Assembly (NCBI GenBank): GCA_014871385.1
Contig: CM026426.1
Span: 58,713,689 to 58,777,688 of the forward strand
Direction of reading: 5' to 3'
Length of the DNA stretch: 64,000 nt
From: Ceratodon purpureus
Taxonomy: Eukaryota; Streptophyta; Bryopsida; Pseudoditrichales; Ditrichaceae
The notes under the pieces were generated by a model. It saw nothing but the letters and a program-made list of their open reading frames with translations, ran no database searches and had not been told where the DNA came from. Positions 36,562 to 47,322 of this stretch are shown in pieces (position 1 is the stretch's first letter; each line of letters begins with the position of its first letter). The position numbers and the translations under genes were made by a program.

Positions 36562-37004
36562 CACCATGCGAAATTAATAAATAGTTGTAAGTTTTTAAAC
36601 TCACTTTCATTTGAAATGGTTTTCTATCTGAACCTGATTCATAAGTGAGTGGTAAGGTGTTCATTCTGTAGTTGCTCTTTGATTCAGTTTTTTGTATGTG
36701 ATACTTAGAAGTTGTTATCATAGAATGAGTCCTATTTTGGATATTGAAGGTGTGGTATATGGGTGAGGACTAGGCACTTACTGTATTGCTCTAGTTATAT
36801 GTTTATGAGTTTTTAGAACTTCGAATTTTAATAAGTCCCTGAGTTGCCAAAATGAAGGTGCAAAGCTCTCTCGGCTGCCAGAAGTTTTTGAATTGTCAAA
36901 ATTTAATAAGTTCCTATGTTTAGGGGTACCTGAGTACATGTACATTAACTACATTTTATACATTTATCGCTAGAAAATTACTCACAGACAGCACGAGTTC
37001 TAAG
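36562..37004. other. No gene recognised
   Basis: A short AT-rich spacer between the plus-strand transposase-like pseudogene and the 3' end of the minus-strand SUVR-like pseudogene. No feature seen. Confidence 0.5.
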
Positions 37005-39657
37005 TCATCTGGTCCTACGGGGCTTAGGTGGACTTCGGACTGATCTTCGTTGAAATAGGTTTAGCAACACCTTCTCTTTGCACAAGATGCTGTTATAGCT
37101 ACAATGAAAGACAGACTGTGATGGTCCATTGTGTTTCAAATATGTGCCGTAATCCCACTTCAACTCTTCTCCAACTTCAATGATGGGATTCGAAAAGAAG
37201 GCCACATGATAGCACCGGCGGTCTACACTCTCAATTGAGACAGGTACGTCCACCGGATTCGGATCCCCACACCTGCAATGTCCAGGAACAAGGGTCAATC
37301 CTAGCATTGAAGTAAAATACAAAAAAATAACAGAAAATGCAAAATGTATTGTACCTGTGGTTCAAAAATCTGGCCACGTTTCCAAAGTGAGTGAAATCTA
37401 AGCACAAGGCACTACTGTCATCCACCTTTTGCTCAGTAGCCCAGTCCGCATCAAGTGCCATACTATAGGTAAGAGAGCCATGTGCTTGCTTATTCCTATC
37501 AATAAGCTCAGCATTGGTTAAAATCTCTCCTGTCAATTCAAAAACAAATGCACCTTTGGGTATACGCTCAGCTGCTCAAATCCCCCATCCCGTCAAGGCT
37601 GTATGAAAGACCTCTAATTGGAACTTCATGCCCTGCTGAACAACACGATTGCCACAGTCACTACAGCACATGCACTTAACATTACATTCTTTAAGGAAAA
37701 TACGAGGAACATGACCCTCGCATATTTCCACACCCCGAATACATGCAGCACCCTTCTTACAGAAACGTGCATCGCTGTCGTTGCCCCCCTCGATGAACTC
37801 ATCTGCCAGAAATCCTCCGACGTATGCACTCTAACCCCCAACAATTGTTTGGCATGGACAGGCACCATCCGCACCCATACAATTGCTGGAACATTGACAG
37901 AAGTTCCCAGGGCGCAAGCTCTCAAGTGTCGTAGGTACCTTTGCTTTATCAAAAACTAAACTATTCTGCATGTACTGAAAATAAGCCAAATCAATATCAG
38001 AGGAAGCAACTCGGACAAGAGTCTTCTCCCGCCCCCTAGACAAATCTTCAGCATCATACCAAGTTTGGGCCTGATTATTTCACATCGCAACAACCAAGCT
38101 TCCCACGTCATACTCCAAGCAAAAAACTGAATCACAAGTGCCAAAAAAAACAGATTCATACACGAAATGTGTTAGATCAACCCTCAAGTGAAGCCTTGGT
38201 ATGAGGGAGGGATCCTCACAATCCATTGTATTAAAAAAAATACATACGCACAATAAGAGCTCACCATTGCAGCTCAATGGACCAAAACCCAAAGTAAATG
38301 CAATACAAAAAATAAAAAGCTGTAGACCTTTTTAGTAGTGGCAGCCCTCGCCTGTTTCTGCGAGGAAGTGCCACCTACCTTGTGACCCTTTCCCTTCTTC
38401 ACTGTGACCTTGGTAACCATTTCGGCCTCAGCCTCCTTCAATTTTGTGATCTGGTCTTCCGACTGGTCTCTGAAACTGGAACCAGACTATTGGTACTCCC
38501 TGGAAGTTCTAATAAGTCCTTCAGAGTCCTCTTCTCTGGGGAGTACAGATTCTCAGGGGCGACTCTGTTTTCTGGTTCTAAATCCGGTAACTCTTTCTGC
38601 TCCATTTCCCTTCTTGCCTTGACCTCCCAAGGTGACGTCGACGCGGGCTTAGGGAGCAGCGCCTCTAATCCCGCCTCCATTGCCCTAGCTGGGGCCTCCA
38701 CTACCACGTAGATGGTGTAGACCTCCTGAACTGGCAATAATTCAACCAGACGCTCCAGCGTAGGAGCCTCGGGCGTCGTAGCCTCCACCGCAGTAGTCAG
38801 GGGCTGCTGTGTGAGAGGGTCAAGAATCCGCTCAGAAACCTCCACTTCTTTGGCCACGGCTTGCACCTTTAGCACCCTATCCCCCAATTCTTCTCCAATA
38901 CAGTCTATGTTGTCGCCATTGCTTCTGACCGCGATCCCTTTTCCTTGCTGCCCTACTAAGCATTGTAATCCCAATTTAGACACCACCGGGCTTCTACCTC
39001 CATCCTTCTCCAGCTCGATCGCCCTCCCAATCGAGAATCCTTCTTTTTCCCCACAAGGAGCTTTCGAAAGTCCTAACTGGGGCCTGGGACGCTCCTGAAT
39101 ATGAAATCCAGCGCTGCCATGGCTGCTCTCCTTTGAAGTCATCCCACAGTCTTTGAAATCGGCCCCCTCAAATTCTGAAATCTCCAGTTGAGAGTCCTCC
39201 TAGCCTTGTAGCGTAGGAAACTGCAGACTCAAATCTGACTCCATCACTTGCTTTTCCCCTTGTGTAGCATCCTTGGAATCAACGTCATTTTCTTCAATGA
39301 TAGGTGAAAGGTACAATAACACACACATGAGTACTTAGTGTACCCTGAATACAAGAAGCCTCCCGAGAGAAAAGTACAAAAACAGACATGCAACAAGGAA
39401 GGGATGTACAAAGTATAGAAATGTACAAAGACTAGAAATGTAGAAAGTATAGGAATGTACCTTCAAGGAATAGAAATGTATAAAGGAAATCAATGTATAA
39501 AGAATAGGCATGTACTAACCTTCCGCTTCATATGCCTCGGGAGCTTTACTGGTGTGGCCCAGTCCTCGCACGCTGGATGTATAGCATAGAGAAACATCTG
39601 AGACACCCTTAAAGGTCTTGTACCAAACAAAGCTTGGCCAGAGGGGTCGATATTCAT
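37005..39657 (-). pseudogene. SUVR-type SET-domain histone methyltransferase, inactivated
   Basis: The minus strand carries a complete pre-SET/SET/post-SET order: pre-SET cysteines FCQCSSNCMGADGACPCQ and KECNVKCMCCSDCGNRVVQQ; SET segments TGEILTNAELIDRN, LCLDFTHFGNVARFLNHRCG and YHVAFFSNPIIEVGEELKWD; a post-SET-like HCSYNSILCK. The NHxC split is bridged by an 82-bp GT/AG intron (37273-37354). FGNVARFLNH and the final WDYG match SUVR4-like H3K9 methyltransferases, which act in heterochromatin and transposon silencing (family knowledge). Upstream is a disordered acidic region (38438-39142) and a possible first exon 39520-39657 with ATG at 39657. In-frame stops lie at 37576-37578 (GWGI*AAE, where homologues have Arg, so CGA to TGA is likely), 37831-37833 and 39200-39202. 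The gene is dead or a captured copy. Confidence 0.8.
39380..39512. repeat. Degenerate tagaaatgtacaaag array in a SUVR-like intron
   Basis: Imperfect copies of tagaaatgtacaaag with variants ending aaagtat or aaggaa recur across this intron stretch. It looks like a decayed short tandem array. Confidence 0.6.
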
Positions 39658-40990
39658 GGGTTACATGTTTGAGGAAGCCCTAGGATTCGTCATCGAACAC
39701 TTTAGACTATATACGGTCTCCGGTAGGCTAATATGAGACATGGACAACCATGACCAATACCGTGGAGAAGTATTGGAGGGGCGTCCTCGTCCACAGCATT
39801 GGAATGAGGAGGACCTAAAGGAATTGCATGAACATGTAATCTGCAACGTTAGTGCCACCAATGAGCTTTACATGTAAACGAGTGGGCTGAAGTGGAGCCC
39901 AACTATTCTTGTCATGCGGTGAATTATACTCTATTGATACTGCCAGGACTTTATCTAATAGGCTACAGCTCTGAATATGATTTCGTTCATTACCATTTTG
40001 CAGAGAGTACACGGCCTTGCAAACAGATCGGGATCAAAGAGATCGTCGTCGGCGGTTCCCTCCATTCTCGACGTTCCTCGAGGAGCGCGTGGGAGATATG
40101 TTTAGCGACGGCGAGACGTACCCTTCTCCCGAACTTATCACCATGTCTCGCCTGCCATCACCTGTCGTCAAGCACCATCCTTCGATGTGGGCTTATGGAT
40201 ATCATTTCCCCGTTGAAGAGGACATGGGCGACGACCACGTTTCATTTGACGCAGGAGTAGCAGCAATCATTAACCAAAAAGTGTCGCTCCTCTCGAGTGG
40301 ATTGTCATCCCGTGGAAGCTGAACTCTTGTACGTGAGAGTTGTTACGGATATTCTCCATGTTGACTATGGCCACGAGAATCATTTTGTCCTCAAGTGTTC
40401 ATGGGTGAAGCCTCGTCTAGAAGGTGTTCCGACAATCAGAAGAGACGATGATGGATTGTGGTATGTCAAATATAGGTCACGGCAAGCACCAGCAGTAGAA
40501 CCATATCTGATGCCTGCCCGCGCTCGGCACATGTAGCCCTACCTTCTCTCCTTATGAAATCGTCATTATGTACAATAATTTGACGATAGCGTTGGTAATC
40601 ACATTGATGTCTCGATGATCACAGGTGTATTTCCTAGATGATCCCTAGGACCGCCATTGGAAAGTTGTCAGATATAAGAACACCCGATCGAGAAGAGTGA
40701 CGGACTCCCTATCTGAAGAGTCATAGTCGGCACCAGACCGAGTCAATGCCACATAGACTCTATACGCACGTTTAGTCTACCCCATTGTGCTGAATGTTTT
40801 TTGGCTGAACCTCTCCTTCACGCTGACGTCGAACATGTCGTGGCTCATGAAGACGACAACAAGGAGGCGGCATAGAATGATCTCGACCACAAAGATTTCT
40901 CAGATGACGAGCTAGAGCCTCCTGCCGACGCAAGTCAGGTACCAGCTATGGACATTGACAACGCCATCGACGACGTGTAGATACTCTTAT
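39638..40990 (+). mobile_element. CACTA (En/Spm-type) transposon relic, transposase C-terminal part
   Basis: Plus-strand frames read YMFEEALGFVIEHFRLYTVS, then DLKEELHEH-like text LKELHEHVICNVSATNELYM. Later come GHENHFVLKCSWVKPRLEGV and PTIRRDDDGLWYVKYRSRQA (40297-40536), followed by FLDDP*DRHWKVVRYK (about 40630-40690). A YGxxxxxVLFKCxW-type segment and a downstream QVFxxxDP..WxVV segment are typical of the DUF4216 region of plant CACTA transposases. Many stops and frame changes show decay. The relic begins against the proposed first exon of the SUVR-like gene, on the opposite strand, so insertion may have truncated that gene. No CACTA terminal repeats were located. Confidence 0.6.
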
Positions 40991-41716
40991 TTCAGTAACG
41001 TATGTCAACATTACGCAGCAAATCCACTGCTAGAGCTTCTGTTCCAACTGTATCGTTCAGTTACGGATTCATTTGTCTGAAACATGCAGATCAGGTTTGC
41101 ATATTGTATACAGGAGCACTCTTCTATATGGTTGTTCTTCTTATTCTTCTTGGCGTATGTCGCACTGTAATCGCGGTTATCGCAGTGTGTCATATTAATG
41201 TCGAGCATTTTGCACAGCAAATTAATGCATAACTTTTGCTTCATGGATTGGTAGAATAGGCAATCCCAGGTTTATGGTTCTCAATAGACTGTGTAGGTTA
41301 AATGTCTTATGTCTTTTGTTTTATATGTTTTTTACAATTTGGAATTCACAGGAGTAGAAGATGTTAGTGCTGGTACATTACTAGAGATAAAATGCTGACT
41401 TTCATGTTGAATGGATTTGTTTTAGGGGCTCGAGGGATGTGTGCACCGATATATTTTTTTTGAACGTAGATGTTGGCTCGGCACTAAGGGATTACCCACA
41501 CCAAGCAAGGTACCGCGATACACCCTTGATTGGTTCTAAGCTATCTGGTTTGTTGTACTCCCCTCTAATCTAACTTTGCGGCCGCAAAATGTAGACGACT
41601 ATACGTAGCCCCATTGGAACACGAGCCTAATCTAAGCACAATTCTAGAGAGATGATGTGTTGGTATGTTCTTGGAGGTTGTTTGAGTATATTGGATCCTG
41701 TTCTGCCTCCATCTGG
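40991..41716. other. Spacer between CACTA relic and piggyBac element
   Basis: No supported gene. An open stretch at 41002-41232 has hydrophobic composition and no recognised family. Confidence 0.45.
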
Positions 41717-42599
41717 TTAACCCCTAAACGCCCAAACGACCAAAAACTGGTCGATCTCATTCTTTGACCGTTCGCAGCCGTCATTCAGTTGACAGTTTTT
41801 CATCCGGGTAATTTTTTTCCAATTCGGGATGGTGTAAATTATCGAAATTACTTTTTTTTACATCAAAATTTCAAAATGGTGATTTTAGAGAGTGCTCCAA
41901 AGTGGAAATGATCAATACCGCGCACTCAACTTTTTCAATTTGAAGTTGAGGAGGTGTGTATGGGCAGTAGTTTCGGGAGTGAAAAACCAGTGTTTGGTGA
42001 AATTTCGAGAGTGTGCCCAAAGAGTTGGGCATTTGGAGGGGGGCAGGGTGTAGATGGGGGGGCAGCAAGGGAGAGCAAAAAAGTAACATCCACATAGGCT
42101 GCCACAGTGGAGGAGGGAACAGGTCTGTCCAAACTCCACATCCACATGTCACAACTACATTCAAACAAAAAAAATTTAAATGAAGTGGCTCGCTGCGGCT
42201 AAGACTTCAAAGCAACTACAAGTGCATACACAAAGAAGGAGCAGAACTAGACTTATAGAATCCAAGGGAAGCAGGCAATAATGGTCCAAATTAGATTCTG
42301 GTAGCCTCCAAAAACAATTGCATTCAAGTCGAAATAGAAATCGGATCCTACAATCTAAGGGCAGCCTCCAAAGTGAGCTCCACCTCACAAGTGCAAATGC
42401 ACAAGAAATGAAGATGGCCGTCACTTCTAGATCGCCTACACTCTAGACATGAATGCAAATTCGGAGAACAAAGAGATTGTTGGGGCATTTGTGGCGAGGG
42501 GAGGGGCTGTTGAGTGAGCTGAGATAACAGGAGCTCTATCTTTGCAATTGTGAGAGGAATTGCAAGGGCTGGCAACGTGACGCATCTCAGCATTGTGAG

Positions 42600-43400
42600 G
42601 GGTAGATTGTGAGGGGCAGATTGTGGTACAGTGGGAGGGGACCGAGAGCACGGGGGAGAGGTTCGGACAGAGAGTGAGGTGAGGAGAGCAAAGAGAGAAG
42701 AGTCAAGCAACATAAAAAAGAGAAGGAGAGATTCGGACAGGGAGAGGGGGAGCAGTGAGGGGGAGGGCGAGATTGGGGAGGTTGACAGAGAGAGGGAGAG
42801 GAGAGAGATTCGGACAGGGAGATCGGACAGGGAGAGGAGAGGTGACGGACAAGGAGCGGGAGAGCAGTGAGATGGGAAATCAGAGAGGGGGGAGTGACTG
42901 CGAGGCGAGGAGAGACGAGAGACATTTAAAAAAAAAGCAGGAAACAAAAAAAAAGAGGAGAAGGGAGGGAGAGACTCGGACAGGGAGAGGGAGAGATTGA
43001 GAGATCCGGACAAGGCGATCCAGGCGAGGAGAGACGAGAGAGAAAAAAAAAAGCAAGAAAAAAAAAAAAAAAAAAAAGAAGGGAGGGAGAGAGGGATTCG
43101 GACAGGGAGAGGGAGAGCAGTGAGGTGGGAGTGACTGCGAGGGGGGAGTGACTGCGAGGCGAGGAGAGACGAGAGAGATTTAAAAAAAAGCAGGAAACAA
43201 AAAAAAAAAGGGGGAGAAGGGAGGGAGAGATTCGGACAGGGAGAGGGGGGGGGCGAGGTGAGCGGGGGATTAGACAGAGGGGAGTGAGAGCGAGGCAGCG
43301 AGACGAGAGAGAGGGTGACAGCGGAAAAGGGAAGAGAGGGAGGGAGGGATTCGGGGAAGGGGAGGGAGAGGAGAGAGATCCGAGAGGGAAGGGGGTTAGG
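42600..43400. repeat. GA-rich minisatellite inside the piggyBac element
   Basis: Purine-rich plus strand built from gattcggacagggagaggga-like and gaggcgaggagagacgagag-like modules with interspersed A-runs. Larger units of about 123-133 bp start near 42899, 43022 and 43155. The opposite strand reads long Ser/Pro/Leu frames that are artefacts of the repeat. Related gattcggacaggg modules recur at 44213-44250. Confidence 0.9.
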
Positions 43401-43521
43401 GTGGAGGGAAAAGTTGGAAGGGGCGTTGTTAGCCGCAGGTGCAAGCACAGATTCGTGGCAGCAAGGTAAAGGGGGCCTGTGCACAAGGGATTTGCAAATA
43501 GATTAGCAACACATAGATCTC

Positions 43522-44391
43522 ATGGCATATGCACCATCCCGTTATACTTTCCCACCTCCACCAGAACCACCACTAGATCTTAGCGAGCATGTACCAGCTA
43601 TTGAGCATTGGCTCAGAGAGGAGCAAGGAGCAAACGACTACCAAACATCACTCGTTTTGGGCCTTTTTGTGGAGAGTTACGTGAGGGGGCTTCCTGGCTT
43701 CGTGGGAGCAAGGTGGGCAAATATTAACAACACCAACCAGGGCCTTCGCTACTCTTTTCGGAGGTGGAATGCATATATCTTGAGGTGGGGGGAACGTCGA
43801 GAGGAGGGCCGGCCTGATGGTTTCCCGGATTGGCTCAACTAGTTGCTTCGATTCTTCATCTGGCCGGATTCCACTAGCTCCCCTGATGGATGGCTACGCC
43901 CAACACACAATCGACCATGGACACTTAATGGCGGGTTGCCCCCCCTCCTTGCAAACGGGAATGACGAAGAAGAAGAGGTTGCAGGAAGAGTTATCCGACC
44001 TGCAAGGAGGCGCGCCACTGCAAGGGCGAGGCGAGGCAGGGGACTGCGAGCACCTCGAGGTGGTAGAGGGGGCGCCGGCCACGGTGTCGGAGATGGGCGA
44101 CGAGACGCTGCAACGCTAGAGGATGGGGATGACGGTATGGGAGGGCTCAGGGATGGCAGAGATGGGAGACGGCCGGGGGAAGAGGGAGATGGGAGGGAGA
44201 TGGGAAATGGGGGGGATTCGGACAGAGAGAGGGATTCGGACAGGGAGAGGGAGAGCAATGAGATGGAAGATGGGGGCAGCGGAGAGGTTGGGAGAATCGG
44301 GAGTTGGGGGAGTGGGGGAAACGGTACAGAGGGGAAGGGGACGGTGACGAGGGAGGGCTCAGGGACGAGGACGGGGAAGGGGGGGAGGTGA
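43522..44391 (+). pseudogene. piggyBac element upstream ORF, possibly N-terminal exon, with one internal TAG
   Basis: Starts MAYAPSRYTFPPPPEPPLDL. A non-repetitive segment follows (EHVPAIEHWLREEQGANDYQ, FVGARWANINNTNQGLRYSF) up to a TAG at 43840-43842. The same frame then continues to 44391 through an acidic stretch (NDEEEEV) and Arg/Gly/Asp-rich repeats. A donor-like AG/GTGAGC lies at 44387, so splicing into the transposase frame is possible. Role unknown: either an N-terminal region of the transposase or an accessory protein. The TAG would truncate it after 106 residues. Confidence 0.45.
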
Positions 44392-44395
44392 GCAG

Positions 44396-46182
44396 TTGAC
44401 GGAGGTGGCCATCGCCGATGGAGGCGAGGTGGGGACATGGCGAGGCGCAAATTTGGGGCGTGGGCGGGCCCGCAGGGGACCAGAATCCCGAGGTGGGCGT
44501 GGAGCTCGTGGGAGGGGTGGGGCAGAGGGGCAGAGTGTGCGAGGTCGTGGCAGGGGAGGTGGAAGAGGGAGGGGTGAAGGTGGAGCAAAAAAACCAAAAA
44601 AAATCCTGCCTGGCTCCATAGAAGATATATTCCGGAAGGGGGGTTGGACCACAACTGTAGACTCTTACAGTCATGACACAGCGACTTTTTCGGGTCTACA
44701 ACCAGGGGTGAAGGTAGAATTCGATAAGGTGCCATCACCTTTGGGGCTGTTTCATAGGTTTTTCATAGTATCCACCTTGCAGAGAATATGCAAGGAAACA
44801 AACCGGTATGCAGGAGAGATAATTAGGGAGGATGGTAGTACTAGGGGTGGATTGGAGTGGATCCCTTTGACTGTTCAAGAGTTTGAGGGTTACCTTTCCA
44901 TTCGAATGTTTATGTCCCTCAAAAAGTTACCTAATTTGAGACTCTATTGGTCCCGTGACCAAGTTCTCTATCACTGTGCAATTGTCTCTTCCATGATGTC
45001 TAGAAATAGATTTGAATCAATCACTAGATGCTTGCACTTGACCCCCAAGACCAGTAGAGAGGGTGACAAGACCTCTCCAAATTATGATAAAATTTGGAAG
45101 GTTAGGTGGTTGGCAAATTTGGTGAGAGATGCATGTGCCACGTTATGGAATCCCAACGTGGTACTTACGGTGGATGAAACTATGATTAGGTACAAGGGCA
45201 AGTATTGCCCCATTAGACAATATATGCCCAAGAAACCAACTAAGTTTGGGGTGAAGGTATGGGTTTTGGCGGATTCAAAGGCAAAGTATGTCCTAAATTT
45301 TGACATTTACTGCGGAGCAAGCTCAAAGTATGGTGAAAAGAAGAGGAATGAGAGTGGGAAGGGGGTGGGCAAGCAAGGTGGGGATGTGGTCAAGAATCTA
45401 GTGAAAGATTTGCACCATAGGGGGCATCTCGTATTGGTAGACAACTTCTTCACTAGTATACCACTATTCACTTCTCTTTTAGAGGTGGGAGTTTTTGCTA
45501 CAGGGACCGCAAGGGCTGACCGCAAAGGGCTACCTCTATCCTTGACAAACAAGGTTGAAAATGGAAAACACCACCAAGGGTGGTACGATTTTTGGTTCCA
45601 TAGTAGTGGCAACTTGTGTTTTTTAGTTTGGATGGATAAGAAGCCGGTGTTGCTCTTATCCACCCATGCATTGCCACGAAGTCCCATGGACAAGCCATTA
45701 TATGTTTGGAGGTTGGTAGATGGAGAGAAGAAGAAGATTTCCACCACGCCCATCCACCTTGAGTACACGAAGGAAATGAGAGGTGTTGATGTGGCGGATC
45801 AATTGAGGGGGGCCTACTCTTTATTTCCAAGAGCCACAAGTGGTGGCATCGAGTGTTTGATTTTTTGCTTGACACCGCCTTCATCAACTCATGGATTATA
45901 CATTCGGAGGTTTCTTATTGGCATGGAGTGGAGCCTCTAACTCATTTGGATTTCCATTTGCAGTTAGCTCAGCAACTAGGGGCCTCCATGCCCGGACCAC
46001 GGCTCGGTACTTCTACATTATTCCCGCTTGAGGCACGAGCACATGGGACATTGACATCTAAGAAGAGAAGAGTGTGTTGGGTTTGTGGTGTGCGCACGAA
46101 CAAGACATGCCCGGGGTGCGCGGGGCTCTTCATTTGTGAAGGAGAATGCTACTTTTCCATCCACCGGGCTTATCGGCGGTGA
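44396..46182 (+). pseudogene. piggyBac transposase (DDE_Tnp_1_7 type) with one frameshift
   Basis: After a Gly/Arg-rich leader the core runs from about residue 90: YLSIRMFMSLKKLPNLRLYW, then VVLTVDETMIRYKGKYCPIR (first catalytic Asp), HLVLVDNFFTSIPLFTSLLE (second), and MRGVDVADQLRGAYS (third). All three expected aspartates are visible. Near 45816-45822 the reading moves by one base: the expected continuation KSHKWWHRVFDFLLDTAFIN is in the overlapping frame ending at 46182. It finishes with a Cys-rich zinc-binding tail, CWVCGVRTNKTCPGCAGLFI then CEGECYFSIHRA, as in piggyBac C-terminal cysteine-rich domains that bind the ends. One small indel (loss of about one base) therefore separates this copy from an open core. 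It would catalyse TTAA-specific cut-and-paste. Confidence 0.85.
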
Positions 46183-46199
46183 ATTTTTAGCATGATCCT

Positions 46200-47318
46200 T
46201 TTTTCTACCGGAAAATCAAATGGAGGGTACATACTAAGAAGGCTTGAGAAGAAGGGGAATAAAAAAAAAAAACAAACAAAGAGCAAAGCAATACAATTCG
46301 GTACAGGGAGGGGACTGTAACAGTGGAGTAAGGGGATGCTCCTTGGGGCCGTTGGGGGTCAGGGTCATGGGACATGGAAGTTCGGTGGGACCAAGAGCAG
46401 TGGGAACGGCAAGTGGGGGGAACGCGGACAGGGAACGAGGAGCAGGGGTCAGGGCGGGGACGGTGAGTGGTGGCAAGGCGCGGGAAGGGAGCCCACGCGG
46501 CAGTCTCTGCACGGATGGCTTTCGGACCGCGCCAAGGGAGAGGAGACCGGACGGGGAGGGAGAGGTGAGCTGGAGTGCCCACAACGGCACTCTACTGACC
46601 GGGCATGGCCCGCCTGGGCGGGCTGAGGGGAGGCGACACAGCCCGTTTTGGGCTTCCCCATGTGTCAGCGGCGACCCCACCTGCCCGCTTCTGTCCCTCT
46701 TTGCTCCTTCACACGCCGAGCCGGATGCGGGGCAGCACTTGAGCTGTACCTCCCCTTTCGGAATCCAAAATGTTGTTTTTTTTGGTTTTTTTGTATTGAG
46801 TTTCATGCTCAAAAGTTTTCTAATATCATCACCTTTCTTCTACAATGGTCTGATCCCACTTCTCATGTGTGTGATTTGTTTCAGCAGTGCTTTTGCATGT
46901 GCGACCTGTTTTTAGAAGTGAGGTGGGGCTGTGATTGCAAGGCCGATTTCTCTTAGATTATGATAGCTTTTCAAGTGATTCTTTTTGCAAAAGCTCCTCA
47001 CACATTTAGACTATGGTTTCCACCTTCTAATCTTACCGTGTACAAGAATCTCACTTCCCCATTTTAGATTTTCTCTTGCTGCCGTGATTTGGTCAACTCT
47101 CCCTTCCAACATTCTATCTTAGTTTTTGCACTATTCAATCATTCTTTCCACAATCAATCACTGTAGAGTGGTGCAATCATACCTCCTCTACACACTCCAC
47201 GACTTAGATCCTTCAAACTACTCAAATCTGCTCTTCCAAAGGCCTCCCAATGATTTAGCACGGCCATAGGTACTCACTGTCCATTTCAGCCACGGTTACT
47301 AGTACAGACGGTTGGGGG
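46200..47318. other. piggyBac 3' interior, GC-rich non-coding segment
   Basis: Downstream of the transposase stop. The part at 46300-46740 is markedly GC-rich and gives long frames on both strands (for example 46234-46812 minus, 46244-46915 plus) with low-complexity Gly/Arg or Pro/Ser content. I regard these as composition artefacts. The segment ends at the right terminal repeat. Confidence 0.55.
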
Positions 47319-47322
47319 TTAA

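Larger units (their letters stand above)
41717..47322 (+). mobile_element. Nearly complete piggyBac-family transposon with TTAA target duplication
   Basis: TTAA occurs at 41717-41720 and 47319-47322. Directly inside, the left end reads CCCCTAAACG and the right end, inverted, CCCCCAACCG (8 of 10 matching). TTAA duplication plus C-rich ends starting CCC is the signature of piggyBac elements. The 5.6-kb interior holds a piggyBac transposase gene on the plus strand, a GA-rich minisatellite and a GC-rich 3' segment. A short inverted repeat, gaccaaaaactggtc, lies 20 bp inside the left end. piggyBac elements are uncommon in plants compared with animals (general knowledge). Confidence 0.85.

Noticed and set aside
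37563-37833. Nonstandard genetic code explaining in-frame TGA and TAG in the SUVR-like gene
   Set aside because: All three stop codons interrupt recognisable proteins across the window while the intact NEK exons contain none, and many frames are also broken by indels; decay is the simpler explanation.
42348-43484. A 378-codon Ser/Pro/Leu-rich frame on the minus strand
   Set aside because: It is the reverse strand of a GA-rich minisatellite; residue content follows the repeat and no domain is present.
43839-44738. A 299-codon Pro/Ser/His-rich minus-strand frame
   Set aside because: Shadow of the Gly/Arg-rich piggyBac coding region on the plus strand.
45790-45830. Programmed -1 ribosomal frameshift in the piggyBac transposase
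   Set aside because: The run of six Gs and the nearby T-rich stretch do not give an X-XXY-YYZ heptamer in the correct register; an ordinary indel is simpler.
46234-46915. Overlapping long frames on both strands (192 and 223 codons)
   Set aside because: GC-rich composition suppresses stops on both strands; the content is low-complexity and follows the transposase stop.
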